Numbered from the stretch's first letter, positions 1-5,815 are shown. The stretch: 5,978 bases of DNA from Chloroflexota bacterium (GCA_016219235.1 JACRBO010000553.1:1-5978); one strand, 5' to 3'. A program made the numbers and translations. Notes: generated from the sequence alone by a model not told the origin.

Positions 1-1027
1 AGAGCACCCGACTCAGGCCGGTCAAATGCGCCGCGGTGTCCACGAAGTAACGATGCACATAGTTCGCCAACAGAGGGCTTTGTTCGCCGATGTGTTGAAC
101 GAGATCATCAAAGCCCGGATACTTAATCGGTGTTCCGTTGGGCGTCCATTGCATTAGACGGCTGGTGGCGATCCCCCATGTCCCGCCGATAGCCGCCCAG
201 TCAAGATCACCTGCTTCGCGGGCTTCATTCAGATAGCCCAGCCAGTACATATAGGGTCGCAATTCACGAATGTAGCTCATACGATTTGGATAAGGCGGGG
301 ACGTGATGACGTATTGAAACGGCCCGGTGACGCTGGCATCGACTTGCCGCGAGTTGCCGTGATGTACACTGACTTTGCCTGACAACGGCTGACGAGCGGA
401 TTCAATGATTTGCCGGGTATCGGCTAGAAACGCCTCTAGCATTAGGTCTTGTTCATGCGTTACAAACAGTGTGGGCTGTTCAGTCTTGAAGGACATCGAT
501 TGATGATTGAAGGCAGCATTGGACCAGTCAATGACTAACCGGCAAAAGGCGATAAGCACCAGGTCGGCGACTGGATTATCGTCACCGCGAGGCAGGTGCT
601 GCAATTCAGCGAATAGTCTGGATAGCGTGGACAGGCGTGCGGTTGTCCACCACCGCTCGATATGATGAATCGGCGGCACCCACGGCAGATCGTCTGTAGG
701 GGCGTTGTTTACGCGGGCGACCGCCGATCGCGCCAATTCCAACGCCGCGGCGAGTTCGGCGGCAGTGTAGCTGCGAGTTTTGGCTCTGGCAAACCAGGCC
801 AGAAATGGATTAATCTCGATCAAGTCACAGGCCAGACCGCGCTCGGCACAAGTCAAGCCTGTTGTCCCTGTGCCTGAAAAAGGATCAAGCACTGATCCGG
901 GCTGCGGCAGGCTATCGAGAATATGCTGGACAACTTTGACGGAGTAGGCTGGCGTCAGTCTTAACCAGCTATGCCGGCCTTGCTTAAAGTTGCCCTTGTA
1001 GGTGAGATCGGCGCGTTGAGTGATCAT
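1..1027 (-). CDS. DNA amino-methyltransferase (N6-adenine or N4-cytosine), C-terminus cut by the window edge
   Basis: This reads open from an ATG at 1027 down to base 1, giving 342 codons with no stop; the end lies outside the window. The AdoMet-binding motif I is clear (DPFSGTGTT, residues 48-56), followed by an acidic strand end (DLIEINP, 68-74). The catalytic motif IV is SPPY (243-246). SPPY marks exocyclic amino methylation, giving m6A or m4C, not C5-cytosine methylation. Motif I precedes motif IV with about 190 residues between them, an alpha-like order in which the intervening segment could hold target recognition. The N-terminus (KGNFKQGRHSWLRLTPAYS, 11-29) resembles restriction-linked methyltransferases. 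The start lies 5 bases after the stop of the upstream nuclease gene, so the two are probably cotranscribed and this enzyme would protect host sites from that nuclease. No strong Shine-Dalgarno sequence is visible, which fits translation coupled to the nuclease. The methyltransferase class is certain; the target base and site are unknown. Confidence 0.9.
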   Translation of the reverse strand, partial: MITQRADLTYKGNFKQGRHSWLRLTPAYSVKVVQHILDSLPQPGSVLDPFSGTGTTGLTCAERGLACDLIEINPFLAWFARAKTRSYTAAELAAALELARSAVARVNNAPTDDLPWVPPIHHIERWWTTARLSTLSRLFAELQHLPRGDDNPVADLVLIAFCRLVIDWSNAAFNHQSMSFKTEQPTLFVTHEQDLMLEAFLADTRQIIESARQPLSGKVSVHHGNSRQVDASVTGPFQYVITSPPYPNRMSYIRELRPYMYWLGYLNEAREAGDLDWAAIGGTWGIATSRLMQWTPNGTPIKYPGFDDLVQHIGEQSPLLANYVHRYFVDTAAHLTGLSRVL

Positions 1028-1032
1028 ATTAG

Positions 1033-1836
1033 TCAAGTAAGTAATTTCTTGAGAATGGTTTCAACTTCTTGTTTGAGTAATGTCGAATTGCGTTCGAAGA
1101 AGCCAGCCAGATCGTAGCCCAGTTCGTCGCGACAGAACACGTAGGTGGAAGTAAGCGCCGTTCCCGTTGTCGTCCCGCGCAGAATTAACCAGCGGGCGTT
1201 TGTGTAGCGGTAGGCAATGTCATCGTCAACCTGGGTGGACAGCATCAACAGGACAGGCAGATAGGCTTCGGCGTAGGCCGTAGCCGCATTAGCCAGGTCA
1301 GCGTTCTGGCGTTTGGAGTCCTTGCTTTTGTAGCCTTGTCTAACCTCAAACACGGCGCCTTTGAGAATTCGGCGGACATCGGTGGAAGTGCCGGTCGCTT
1401 TGCTCGCGGCGCGCAGCCATTGTTTAAGCGCTGGACGGCGCGTTCGGTCCGATACAGCGTCGATGAGGATTCGCCCATCAAATGAGAGCGTTTGAGTCTT
1501 GCCATCGCGTTTAGTCGCTTGATATGACCAGGTGGATTGCTCCGTATTAAGACCAAGCGTGTCCATGATGATGCGTTGAATCAAGCGTTGACAGCCAATT
1601 CCAATCTGGCGATAGAGCGAAGTCATGCCGCCACTTGCCTTATGGGCCGCATAGAGCAGTGGCGAGTCAAGTCCAAACCAAGCGTAGAACGGATCGGACT
1701 GATACAGCGCTTGATACTCGGCGAGCGTCAAGCCCGCACCGTGCCCGAATTTGGGCTGGTATTGCTTGCAGATAGTAAGCGGCTCCATCAAGATTCTTAA
1801 GTATGCTTCATCTGCGCTCGGTATAGTTTTCCGCAT
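1033..1836 (-). CDS. Probable Type II restriction endonuclease (ApaLI/XbaI-like family suspected)
   Basis: A 267-residue protein with no signal peptide or membrane segment. The ATG at 1836 is preceded by AAGGA with suitable spacing, and the TGA stop sits 5 bases before the methyltransferase start. The most distinctive block is FEVRQGYKSKDSKRQNAD (163-180), a charged segment of the kind that forms a nuclease active site. A second candidate acidic strand is LSFDGRILIDA (118-128), so D120 or D126 together with E164 and the following lysines could form a PD-(D/E)xK-type centre. The C-terminal block GYDLAGFFERN (240-250) also looks conserved. From memory these blocks resemble ApaLI-family endonucleases (ApaLI cuts GTGCAC), but I cannot confirm this without a profile search. 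Context is the strongest argument: it directly precedes an amino-methyltransferase on the same strand, as in a Type II restriction-modification pair. Nuclease first, methylase second, with no controller gene visible, raises the question of how timing is managed. GC content is lower than in the signalling genes, which suggests transfer. An uncharacterised protein of another function remains possible. Confidence 0.62.
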   Translation of the reverse strand: MRKTIPSADEAYLRILMEPLTICKQYQPKFGHGAGLTLAEYQALYQSDPFYAWFGLDSPLLYAAHKASGGMTSLYRQIGIGCQRLIQRIIMDTLGLNTEQSTWSYQATKRDGKTQTLSFDGRILIDAVSDRTRRPALKQWLRAASKATGTSTDVRRILKGAVFEVRQGYKSKDSKRQNADLANAATAYAEAYLPVLLMLSTQVDDDIAYRYTNARWLILRGTTTGTALTSTYVFCRDELGYDLAGFFERNSTLLKQEVETILKKLLT

Positions 1837-1842
1837 CTTGTT

Positions 1843-1847
1843 TCCTT
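1843..1847 (-). promoter_or_regulatory. Ribosome binding site of the restriction endonuclease gene
   Basis: On the minus strand AAGGA lies 6 bases before the ATG at 1836, supporting that start. It sits in the 29-base gap after the FHA gene, so the nuclease has its own translation signal and is not translationally coupled to the signalling genes. No terminator hairpin with a T run and no convincing promoter is visible in the gap, so read-through from the upstream operon is possible. Confidence 0.6.
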
Positions 1848-1865
1848 ACTGTCAGGGCTAGGATT

Positions 1866-2408
1866 TTATCCCGCCCGAAACGTCACCAGCAGCCGCGCCA
1901 GCCGGATCAGATCGCCGTCTTTGAGGCGCACGGGCCGATCGGGTGTAAGGCGTTGATCGTTGAGATAGGTCAGGTTGACGCTGTTCAGGTCTTCGAGCCA
2001 GTATTGATCATCTTTGCGCGTCAAACGGGCATGATGACGCGATAATCCGGCGGCGTCTGCGCCATACGGCGACAGATCGATCTCCGGGAAGACGCCGGTC
2101 AGTGCATCGGCGCGGCCCACGACCAGGGAGGCTTGCTCGCCGGAGAATATCGGCAAACGCAAGCCCGTTTCCGTGATGACCAGGTAAGGCGTCACGGGCA
2201 GGGGCGAGCCGCACACTTCGCAAAACGGTTCGCCCAGCAGGTTGATCGAGTGACACGCCGGGCAGCGCAGGCCGATCGGCCCGACAGGGGGGAAGGGATG
2301 CCCGCAGTGAATGCAGTAGCGCGCGCCGATCTCGGCGAGCGTGCCGCACACTCCGCAGGCTAGTGACGAACGACGGTCGACGGTCAATGGTCGGCCGTCA
2401 CTCATCAT
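1866..2408 (-). CDS. Cytosolic FHA protein with two N-terminal zinc ribbons
   Basis: A 180-residue phosphothreonine reader. Two tandem zinc ribbons open the protein: Cys 18, 21, 32, 35 and Cys 49, 52, 63, 66, each of the CxxC...CxxC type. An FHA domain follows from about 90 to 178: VVGR (96-99), LSRHHARL (122-129), EDLNSVNLTYLN (139-150) and KDGDLIRL (163-170). The residues that normally hold pThr are kept (R99, S123, N145), although the usual NGT turn is NLT here. There is no signal peptide or membrane segment, so it should act in the cytosol. The first ATG (2408) overlaps the phosphatase stop as ATGA, with GGAG about 9 bases upstream; a second in-frame ATG follows at once and would change the protein by one residue only. 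By position it should bind a phosphorylated partner in the same pathway, perhaps the phosphatase protein itself. The zinc ribbons probably mediate protein or nucleic-acid contacts; their ligand cannot be read from sequence. Confidence 0.88.
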   Translation of the reverse strand: MMSDGRPLTVDRRSSLACGVCGTLAEIGARYCIHCGHPFPPVGPIGLRCPACHSINLLGEPFCEVCGSPLPVTPYLVITETGLRLPIFSGEQASLVVGRADALTGVFPEIDLSPYGADAAGLSRHHARLTRKDDQYWLEDLNSVNLTYLNDQRLTPDRPVRLKDGDLIRLARLLVTFRAG

Positions 2409-4237
2409 GACAACGTCTCCAACTGCACGATGATGGCCGTGATGTTATCGGGGCCGCCGTTGGCGTTGGCGGCATCGACCAACTGGCGGCAGGCCGCCTG
2501 GGGCGAGGGGGCCGATCGGATGATGTTCAGGATCACGTCATCTTCCACGTAGCCACATAGGCCGTCGGAGCAGAGCAGCAATTGATCGCCGGGCTGCAAA
2601 TCGATCTGGATGATGTCCGGTTCGACGTTGGCCCGATCGCCCAGGTTCTTGTAGATGACGTTGCGCTGCGGATGGGTCCGCGCTTCCTCGACGGTGAGTT
2701 GTTTGGTTTCGATCAGGCGTTGTACCAGCGAGTGATCGACGGTGAGTTGTTTGAGACCGGCCTGATTGACGAGATAAGCGCGGCTGTCGCCGACGTTGGC
2801 CAGATGCGCACGCCCGGCGACGATGAAGGCCATGACCAGCGTGGTGCCCATGTTAGTGCCGGCCAACTGGCGCTGCTCGTGGACGGTTTTGTTGGCGAGG
2901 GATACTACTTCGCGCAGCCACGCCGCCACGTCGAAATCACGGCCCTGATCGTCCAGGTTGGCAGGCAGCAGGGTTTCGGCGGCATGTTGGGCGATGAGAT
3001 CGACCGCCAGCCCGCTGGCTACATCGCCCGCCGAGTGTCCGCCCATCCCATCGGCCACGGCGTACAAGCCGATCGGGGTGCCGATCGAGCGGTGGACGCG
3101 GCCCACCTCCATCGACAGCAAGCTATCTTCGTTGATCTGGCGCACGTGCCCCACGTCGCTTAAGCGGCCCACGCGCACATCGTAACTGGTGGGGCGGCGA
3201 ATCTCGCTGATGACGTCGCGCAGTTGGTCGGCGAATTGCGAGGCGGTGGCGATTTTGCCGGTGAAGGTATTGCGGAACGTCCGATCGAGTCCGGGCGGCG
3301 AGACGACCACATCGGGCGTGAAGACTTTGCCTGTCAACAATACGAACAGGCTGGCGGCCAGCGTAATCACGTCGTCGGTATAGACTTTGCGATTGCGCGT
3401 GCCCGGCGTCTGCGCGCGCGCCAGTGCGAAGTTGAACCAGCGGGCAGCCTTGCCCCCGATGGCGATGTGATCGAGATCGGCCGCGCCGAAAGCGATATTA
3501 TTCTTGTGCAGATAGGCCAACGCATCGGCCAGCTGCACGCCCCAGTTGACCACATCGGTGGTTTCCGGGGCTGAGGGCAGCCGGGCAGCCGTGAACGGCG
3601 ACGGCTCGGGCAGCACCACGTACACCCGGCGCGTGCCAAAGACGAGTTCGTTGAACGTCTCGATGGGCAGCAGCGCCCCGCCGTGATGCAGCTCCATTTC
3701 AGCCAGACGGCGCTCGGCGGCGATGGCGTCCGGCGCAAGCGTCTCTTTGATAATGTAGTTGGGATACAGCGGCTCCAGGTTGGTCAGGCTGGCGCCGCAC
3801 TGCAAGCAGAACTGATCGCCAAAATTGTTGCGCGCAAAGCCGCACTGTTTGCAATCGACCAGTGCGCGGCGGCTGACCGCCGAATAGGTGTTGAGCATCG
3901 GCGTTTCTTCGATCAGCGCGCGAATTTTGTAGCGGTCCTCAGCCAGCAGGGCGCGCTCGGGCAGCGGCTCAAAGAACATGCGGCTGCGCGGCAGCGGTCG
4001 CGTGTGCGGGCCGGCGGCTGCCGGAATGCCAATGGGCATGGTTGTGGCGCTATCGCTTAAGGGGCGCGTCCCGCCATTGTCGTTGAGCTCGGCGCCCAGC
4101 GGCTGCGTGCCGCCTGGATCATCCCCATACGACTGGAGCGGTGCGGCGATTTCGGTCGCAGTGGGCAGCACCGCGCCGCAGCGGCGGCAGTGTTTGGCAT
4201 CGTCGGTATTTTGGGTGCCGCAGTTGACGCATTTCAC
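2405..4237 (-). CDS. Zinc ribbon / pseudokinase / PP2C-type Ser/Thr protein phosphatase
   Basis: A 610-residue cytosolic multidomain protein. (1) Zinc ribbon at 3-20 (Cys 3, 6, 17, 20). (2) A low-complexity linker, 25-95, with four T-x-P-[L/I] motifs. (3) A degenerate kinase-like domain, about 102-345: it begins RYKI like a kinase N-lobe, but the glycine loop reads EETPML (110-115). A second zinc ribbon (Cys 129, 132, 144, 147) lies ahead of the likely beta-3 lysine (IIKE, K164). The catalytic loop reads FGAADLDHI instead of HRDxxxxN, and DFG is replaced by NFA (269-271), so it should not phosphorylate. (4) An intact PP2C domain, about 354-608: SDVGHVRQINED (360-371), ADGMGG (395-400), MGTT (463-466), GDSRAY (483-488), SDG (557-559) and GGPDN (594-598). 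The metal-binding Asp residues D371, D396, D558 and D597 are present, so Mn/Mg-dependent pSer/pThr phosphatase activity is expected. Stand-alone bacterial PP2Cs have about 250 residues. The GTG start is supported by AGGAGG 6 bases upstream. The gene overlaps both neighbours by 4 bases. Confidence 0.93.
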   Translation of the reverse strand: MKCVNCGTQNTDDAKHCRRCGAVLPTATEIAAPLQSYGDDPGGTQPLGAELNDNGGTRPLSDSATTMPIGIPAAAGPHTRPLPRSRMFFEPLPERALLAEDRYKIRALIEETPMLNTYSAVSRRALVDCKQCGFARNNFGDQFCLQCGASLTNLEPLYPNYIIKETLAPDAIAAERRLAEMELHHGGALLPIETFNELVFGTRRVYVVLPEPSPFTAARLPSAPETTDVVNWGVQLADALAYLHKNNIAFGAADLDHIAIGGKAARWFNFALARAQTPGTRNRKVYTDDVITLAASLFVLLTGKVFTPDVVVSPPGLDRTFRNTFTGKIATASQFADQLRDVISEIRRPTSYDVRVGRLSDVGHVRQINEDSLLSMEVGRVHRSIGTPIGLYAVADGMGGHSAGDVASGLAVDLIAQHAAETLLPANLDDQGRDFDVAAWLREVVSLANKTVHEQRQLAGTNMGTTLVMAFIVAGRAHLANVGDSRAYLVNQAGLKQLTVDHSLVQRLIETKQLTVEEARTHPQRNVIYKNLGDRANVEPDIIQIDLQPGDQLLLCSDGLCGYVEDDVILNIIRSAPSPQAACRQLVDAANANGGPDNITAIIVQLETLS

Positions 4238-4962
4238 GCTGCGCCTCCTGACGGCTTGTGGTAGACGGCTTCGGCCGCACCAAAAGCGATCCGGTCGTTG
4301 TCTTGCAAAACGTTATGATTGGTATGCCGGCCATTGACGGTCAGGCCGTTTTGCGAGTTGAGATCGCGCACGATGTAGTCGTCCTGATCCCGCCGGAACT
4401 GCGCATGGTGTTGCGAGACGGTGTCGGCTCCCGGCACAACGTCCGGCACGATCAGATCGTTGTCTGTGGAGCGGCCTAATGTTACAGAGGGCGTGGTTAA
4501 TGGGAAGCGCACAATGCTGCCCGCCGTGTCCTCGAATTCCAGCGCGGCGGTGGGAGCAGGCGGCGGCGCGATCGGTTTGACGGGTTCGGTGGGCTGCGCG
4601 GCGCGTTCGACTGCGGTTGCGGCCTGGCGCGAGCGGCGCAGCCGGCTCCATATGATCAAGATGATGATCAAGCCGAACAGACCGCCGCCAACGATCAAAA
4701 TCGGATCGATGATGGGCGGCAGTGGTGCACTAACGGGCGCAACAATAGGCGGGATAGGTGTGGGCGTCATAGGCGGAAGAGGGGTGAACGTTGGTTGTGG
4801 CGTAAAGGTCGGCGGCGGTGTGTAGGCGGGTGTCGGGCTGGCCGACGGCGATTGGAGCGGGCTGGCTGTTTGCGCGGTTGATGGCAAAGCCGGCTGGCTG
4901 AACAACAGCACACCGGCTAAGATCGACGCCAACCCGCTGAATAATGTAGACTTACGCGGCAT
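4234..4962 (-). CDS. Membrane-anchored FHA protein with cytoplasmic phosphothreonine-binding domain
   Basis: A 242-residue protein read from the ATG at 4962. A longer reading from 5010 is rejected because that codon falls in the -35 box, whereas 4962 has AAGGAG just upstream. Order of parts: an N-terminal signal-like hydrophobic segment (about 7-22) with a possible cleavage point after STA (28-30); a Pro/Thr/Ser-rich stretch (34-83) with PTFTP repeats; a transmembrane helix (about 86-105) followed by RLRRSR, which places the C-terminus inside by the positive-inside rule; a Pro/Ala-rich spacer (114-140); and an FHA domain (about 150-232). The FHA shows TLGRSTDNDLIVPD (161-174), VSQHHAQF (182-189), DLNSQNGLTVNG (200-211) and DNDRIAFG (221-228), with pThr-contact residues R164, S183 and N205 kept. 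The outer part has no recognisable folded domain, so the protein looks like a tether that brings phosphorylated proteins to the membrane. First gene of the cassette; if the N-terminal helix is not cleaved, it would be a double-spanning protein. Confidence 0.88.
   Translation of the reverse strand: MPRKSTLFSGLASILAGVLLFSQPALPSTAQTASPLQSPSASPTPAYTPPPTFTPQPTFTPLPPMTPTPIPPIVAPVSAPLPPIIDPILIVGGGLFGLIIILIIWSRLRRSRQAATAVERAAQPTEPVKPIAPPPAPTAALEFEDTAGSIVRFPLTTPSVTLGRSTDNDLIVPDVVPGADTVSQHHAQFRRDQDDYIVRDLNSQNGLTVNGRHTNHNVLQDNDRIAFGAAEAVYHKPSGGAA
4244..4249 (-). promoter_or_regulatory. Shine-Dalgarno site that decides the GTG start of the phosphatase gene
   Basis: AGGAGG on the minus strand ends 6 bases before the GTG at 4237. 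It lies inside the last codons of the upstream FHA gene, and that gene's TGA overlaps the GTG as GTGA. A near-perfect ribosome site with correct spacing makes GTG the real start, and translation should be coupled to the upstream gene. Confidence 0.85.
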
Positions 4963-4965
4963 GCT

Positions 4966-4971
4966 GCTCCT
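4966..4971 (-). promoter_or_regulatory. Ribosome binding site of the membrane FHA gene
   Basis: AAGGAG on the minus strand, followed by CAGC and the ATG at 4962. Together with the promoter position it fixes the start at 4962 and leaves a leader of only about a dozen bases. Confidence 0.75.
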
Positions 4972-4981
4972 TGGTGTACGT

Positions 4982-5010
4982 ATTATAATCTCGCGCGGGG
5001 CTGTTGCCAA
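4982..5010 (-). promoter_or_regulatory. Near-consensus sigma-70 promoter of the FHA-PP2C-FHA operon
   Basis: Read on the minus strand, TTGGCA (5010-5005, five of six matches to TTGACA) is followed by exactly 17 bases and then TATAAT (4987-4982, six of six). Transcription would begin near 4975, leaving a very short leader that consists mostly of the ribosome site. It could drive all three signalling genes and, since no terminator is visible at 1837-1865, perhaps also the restriction-modification pair. A promoter this close to consensus suggests steady vegetative expression. ATTATAAT (4982-4989) is self-complementary, but no -35 partner is seen for the plus strand. Confidence 0.78.
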
Positions 5011-5013
5011 ATG

Positions 5014-5139
5014 AGTGTGAGTAAGGTAAACTGCGCCAATCAGTTACTTGGTACATTGGTCAACTGGTAAATTGGTCGATGAGTCAAGCGGCAATTGGTA
5101 ACCGATCAACCAGTTGACCGATTACCAGTTACTCACACT
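5014..5139. repeat. Octamer-repeat block arranged as an inverted repeat between divergent genes
   Basis: The ends are a perfect 11-base inverted repeat, AGTGTGAGTAA (5014-5024) against TTACTCACACT (5129-5139). Inside lies a second perfect 11-base pair, GGTCAACTGGT (5058-5068) against ACCAGTTGACC (5109-5119). The left half contains four successive octamers: CTTGGTAC, ATTGGTCA, ACTGGTAA and ATTGGTCG (5047-5078). The right half carries similar units on the opposite strand, so the block could fold into a cruciform. It fills almost all the space between the operon promoter and the glycosylase start. Similar TGGTAA-type intergenic repeats are, from memory, common in Chloroflexota-like genomes. It could act on transcription of either gene, or be a small non-coding element of the genome. 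Confidence 0.8.
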
Positions 5140-5730
5140 ATGCGCCTGAGCCAAACCTTCTACGCCCAACCTACACGCCGACTAGCCAAGGCGTTGTTGG
5201 GCTGCCGATTGGTTCGCAACCTGGACGGGCAGCGCGTGTCAGGTGTCATTGTCGAGACCGAAGCCTACATCGGTGAAAATGATCTGGCCTGTCATGCGCG
5301 CGCGGGCCGCACGGCGCGCACAGAGGTCATGTATGGCCGCCCCGGTCTGGCCTACGTGTACTTCACGTACGGGTTGCACTGGCTGTTGAACGTCGTCAGC
5401 GAATGCGAAGATTACCCGGCGGCGGTGTTGATCCGCGCGATTGAGCCGGTGGACGGCGTGGCGGCGATGCAGGCAGCGCGCGGCCAACGCCCGATCGGCC
5501 AGCTGACCAACGGGCCGGCCAAAGTGTGCCAGGCACTGCGTATCGATCGAGCCATGAACGGGGTTGATCTCACCGATGCGCGCAGCGACTTGTGGATTGA
5601 AGCCGATCGGACCGTGCCCGCCCGATCGATCGGACACGGGCCGCGGGTCGGCATCGGACGCACGCCGGAGCCGTGGTTGAGCAAGCCCTGGCGCTACCGG
5701 GTGAAAGACAATCCGTTTGTGTCGAAATGA
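5140..5730 (+). CDS. mpg: 3-methyladenine DNA glycosylase (AAG/MPG family)
   Basis: A 196-residue enzyme of base-excision repair that removes alkylated purines such as 3-methyladenine by cutting the N-glycosidic bond. Diagnostic family blocks are present: ALLGCRLVR (near 18-26), GVIVETEAYIGENDLACHA (35-53), which holds the catalytic glutamate and the base-flipping region, RTEVMYGRPGLAYVYFTYG (60-78), ending in the family's YxYG-like motif, and LTNGPAKVCQAL (121-132). The C-terminal GPRVGIGRTPEPW segment is also typical. Length is normal for the bacterial family. An upstream in-frame TTG at 5095 lies within the repeats and encodes nothing family-like, so the ATG at 5140 is preferred. It follows the inverted-repeat arm directly and has no Shine-Dalgarno sequence, so initiation may be leaderless or weak. 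It is divergent from the signalling operon, with no evident functional link. Confidence 0.95.
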   Translation: MRLSQTFYAQPTRRLAKALLGCRLVRNLDGQRVSGVIVETEAYIGENDLACHARAGRTARTEVMYGRPGLAYVYFTYGLHWLLNVVSECEDYPAAVLIRAIEPVDGVAAMQAARGQRPIGQLTNGPAKVCQALRIDRAMNGVDLTDARSDLWIEADRTVPARSIGHGPRVGIGRTPEPWLSKPWRYRVKDNPFVSK

Positions 5731-5734
5731 GGCA

Positions 5735-5785
5735 ACTGCGTAATCCGTACTGCGTAATGGGTTGAACCGTACGCAGTACGCATTA
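5735..5785. repeat. Repeat-built hairpin between mpg and fabI
   Basis: ACTGCGTAAT occurs twice 14 bases apart (5735-5744 and 5749-5758). CGTACTGCGTA (5746-5756) pairs perfectly with TACGCAGTACG (5770-5780). TAAT (5741-5744) pairs with ATTA (5782-5785) beyond one C:C mismatch. The result is a long stem starting 10 bases after the glycosylase stop. No T run follows, so a classical intrinsic terminator is not supported; it may still slow or end transcription in both directions, or be an intergenic repeat of the TACGCAGTACG kind. Confidence 0.7.
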
Positions 5786-5810
5786 GTCTGGCAGCCAAAT
5801 CCTTGAGGAT

Positions 5811-5815
5811 GGGAG
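5811..5815 (+). promoter_or_regulatory. Ribosome binding site of fabI
   Basis: GGGAG lies 7 bases before the ATG at 5823, within a purine-rich GAGGATGGGAG tract. It supports that start codon. No convincing promoter is recognised in the roughly 90 bases after mpg. Confidence 0.6.

Noticed and set aside
662..877. Short plus-strand open frame inside the methyltransferase region
   Set aside because: It runs antisense to the clear methyltransferase frame and has no domain or ribosome site.
1851..1870. Small GGAT...ATCC stem after the FHA gene as a terminator
   Set aside because: A 4-base stem without a following T run is too weak to support.
2582..3163. A 193-codon open frame on the plus strand opposite the phosphatase gene
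   Set aside because: It is a shadow of the high-GC PP2C gene on the other strand, with no recognisable domain or ribosome site.
4725..4730. GTGCAC, the site of ApaLI-type enzymes, within the membrane FHA gene
   Set aside because: One occurrence proves nothing, since the paired methylase would protect it, and the specificity of the nuclease is only a guess.
4963..5010. Longer N-terminus of the membrane FHA protein starting at 5010
   Set aside because: The extra 16 residues overlap the -10 and -35 boxes, and AAGGAG sits just before the ATG at 4962, which also begins the signal-like segment.
5095..5139. Upstream TTG start for the glycosylase
   Set aside because: The added codons lie inside the octamer repeat block and show no family similarity.
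5762..5789. TTGAAC plus downstream T/A-rich bases as a fabI promoter
   Set aside because: The -35-like hexamer has a poor -10 partner at every usual spacing and lies inside the hairpin.
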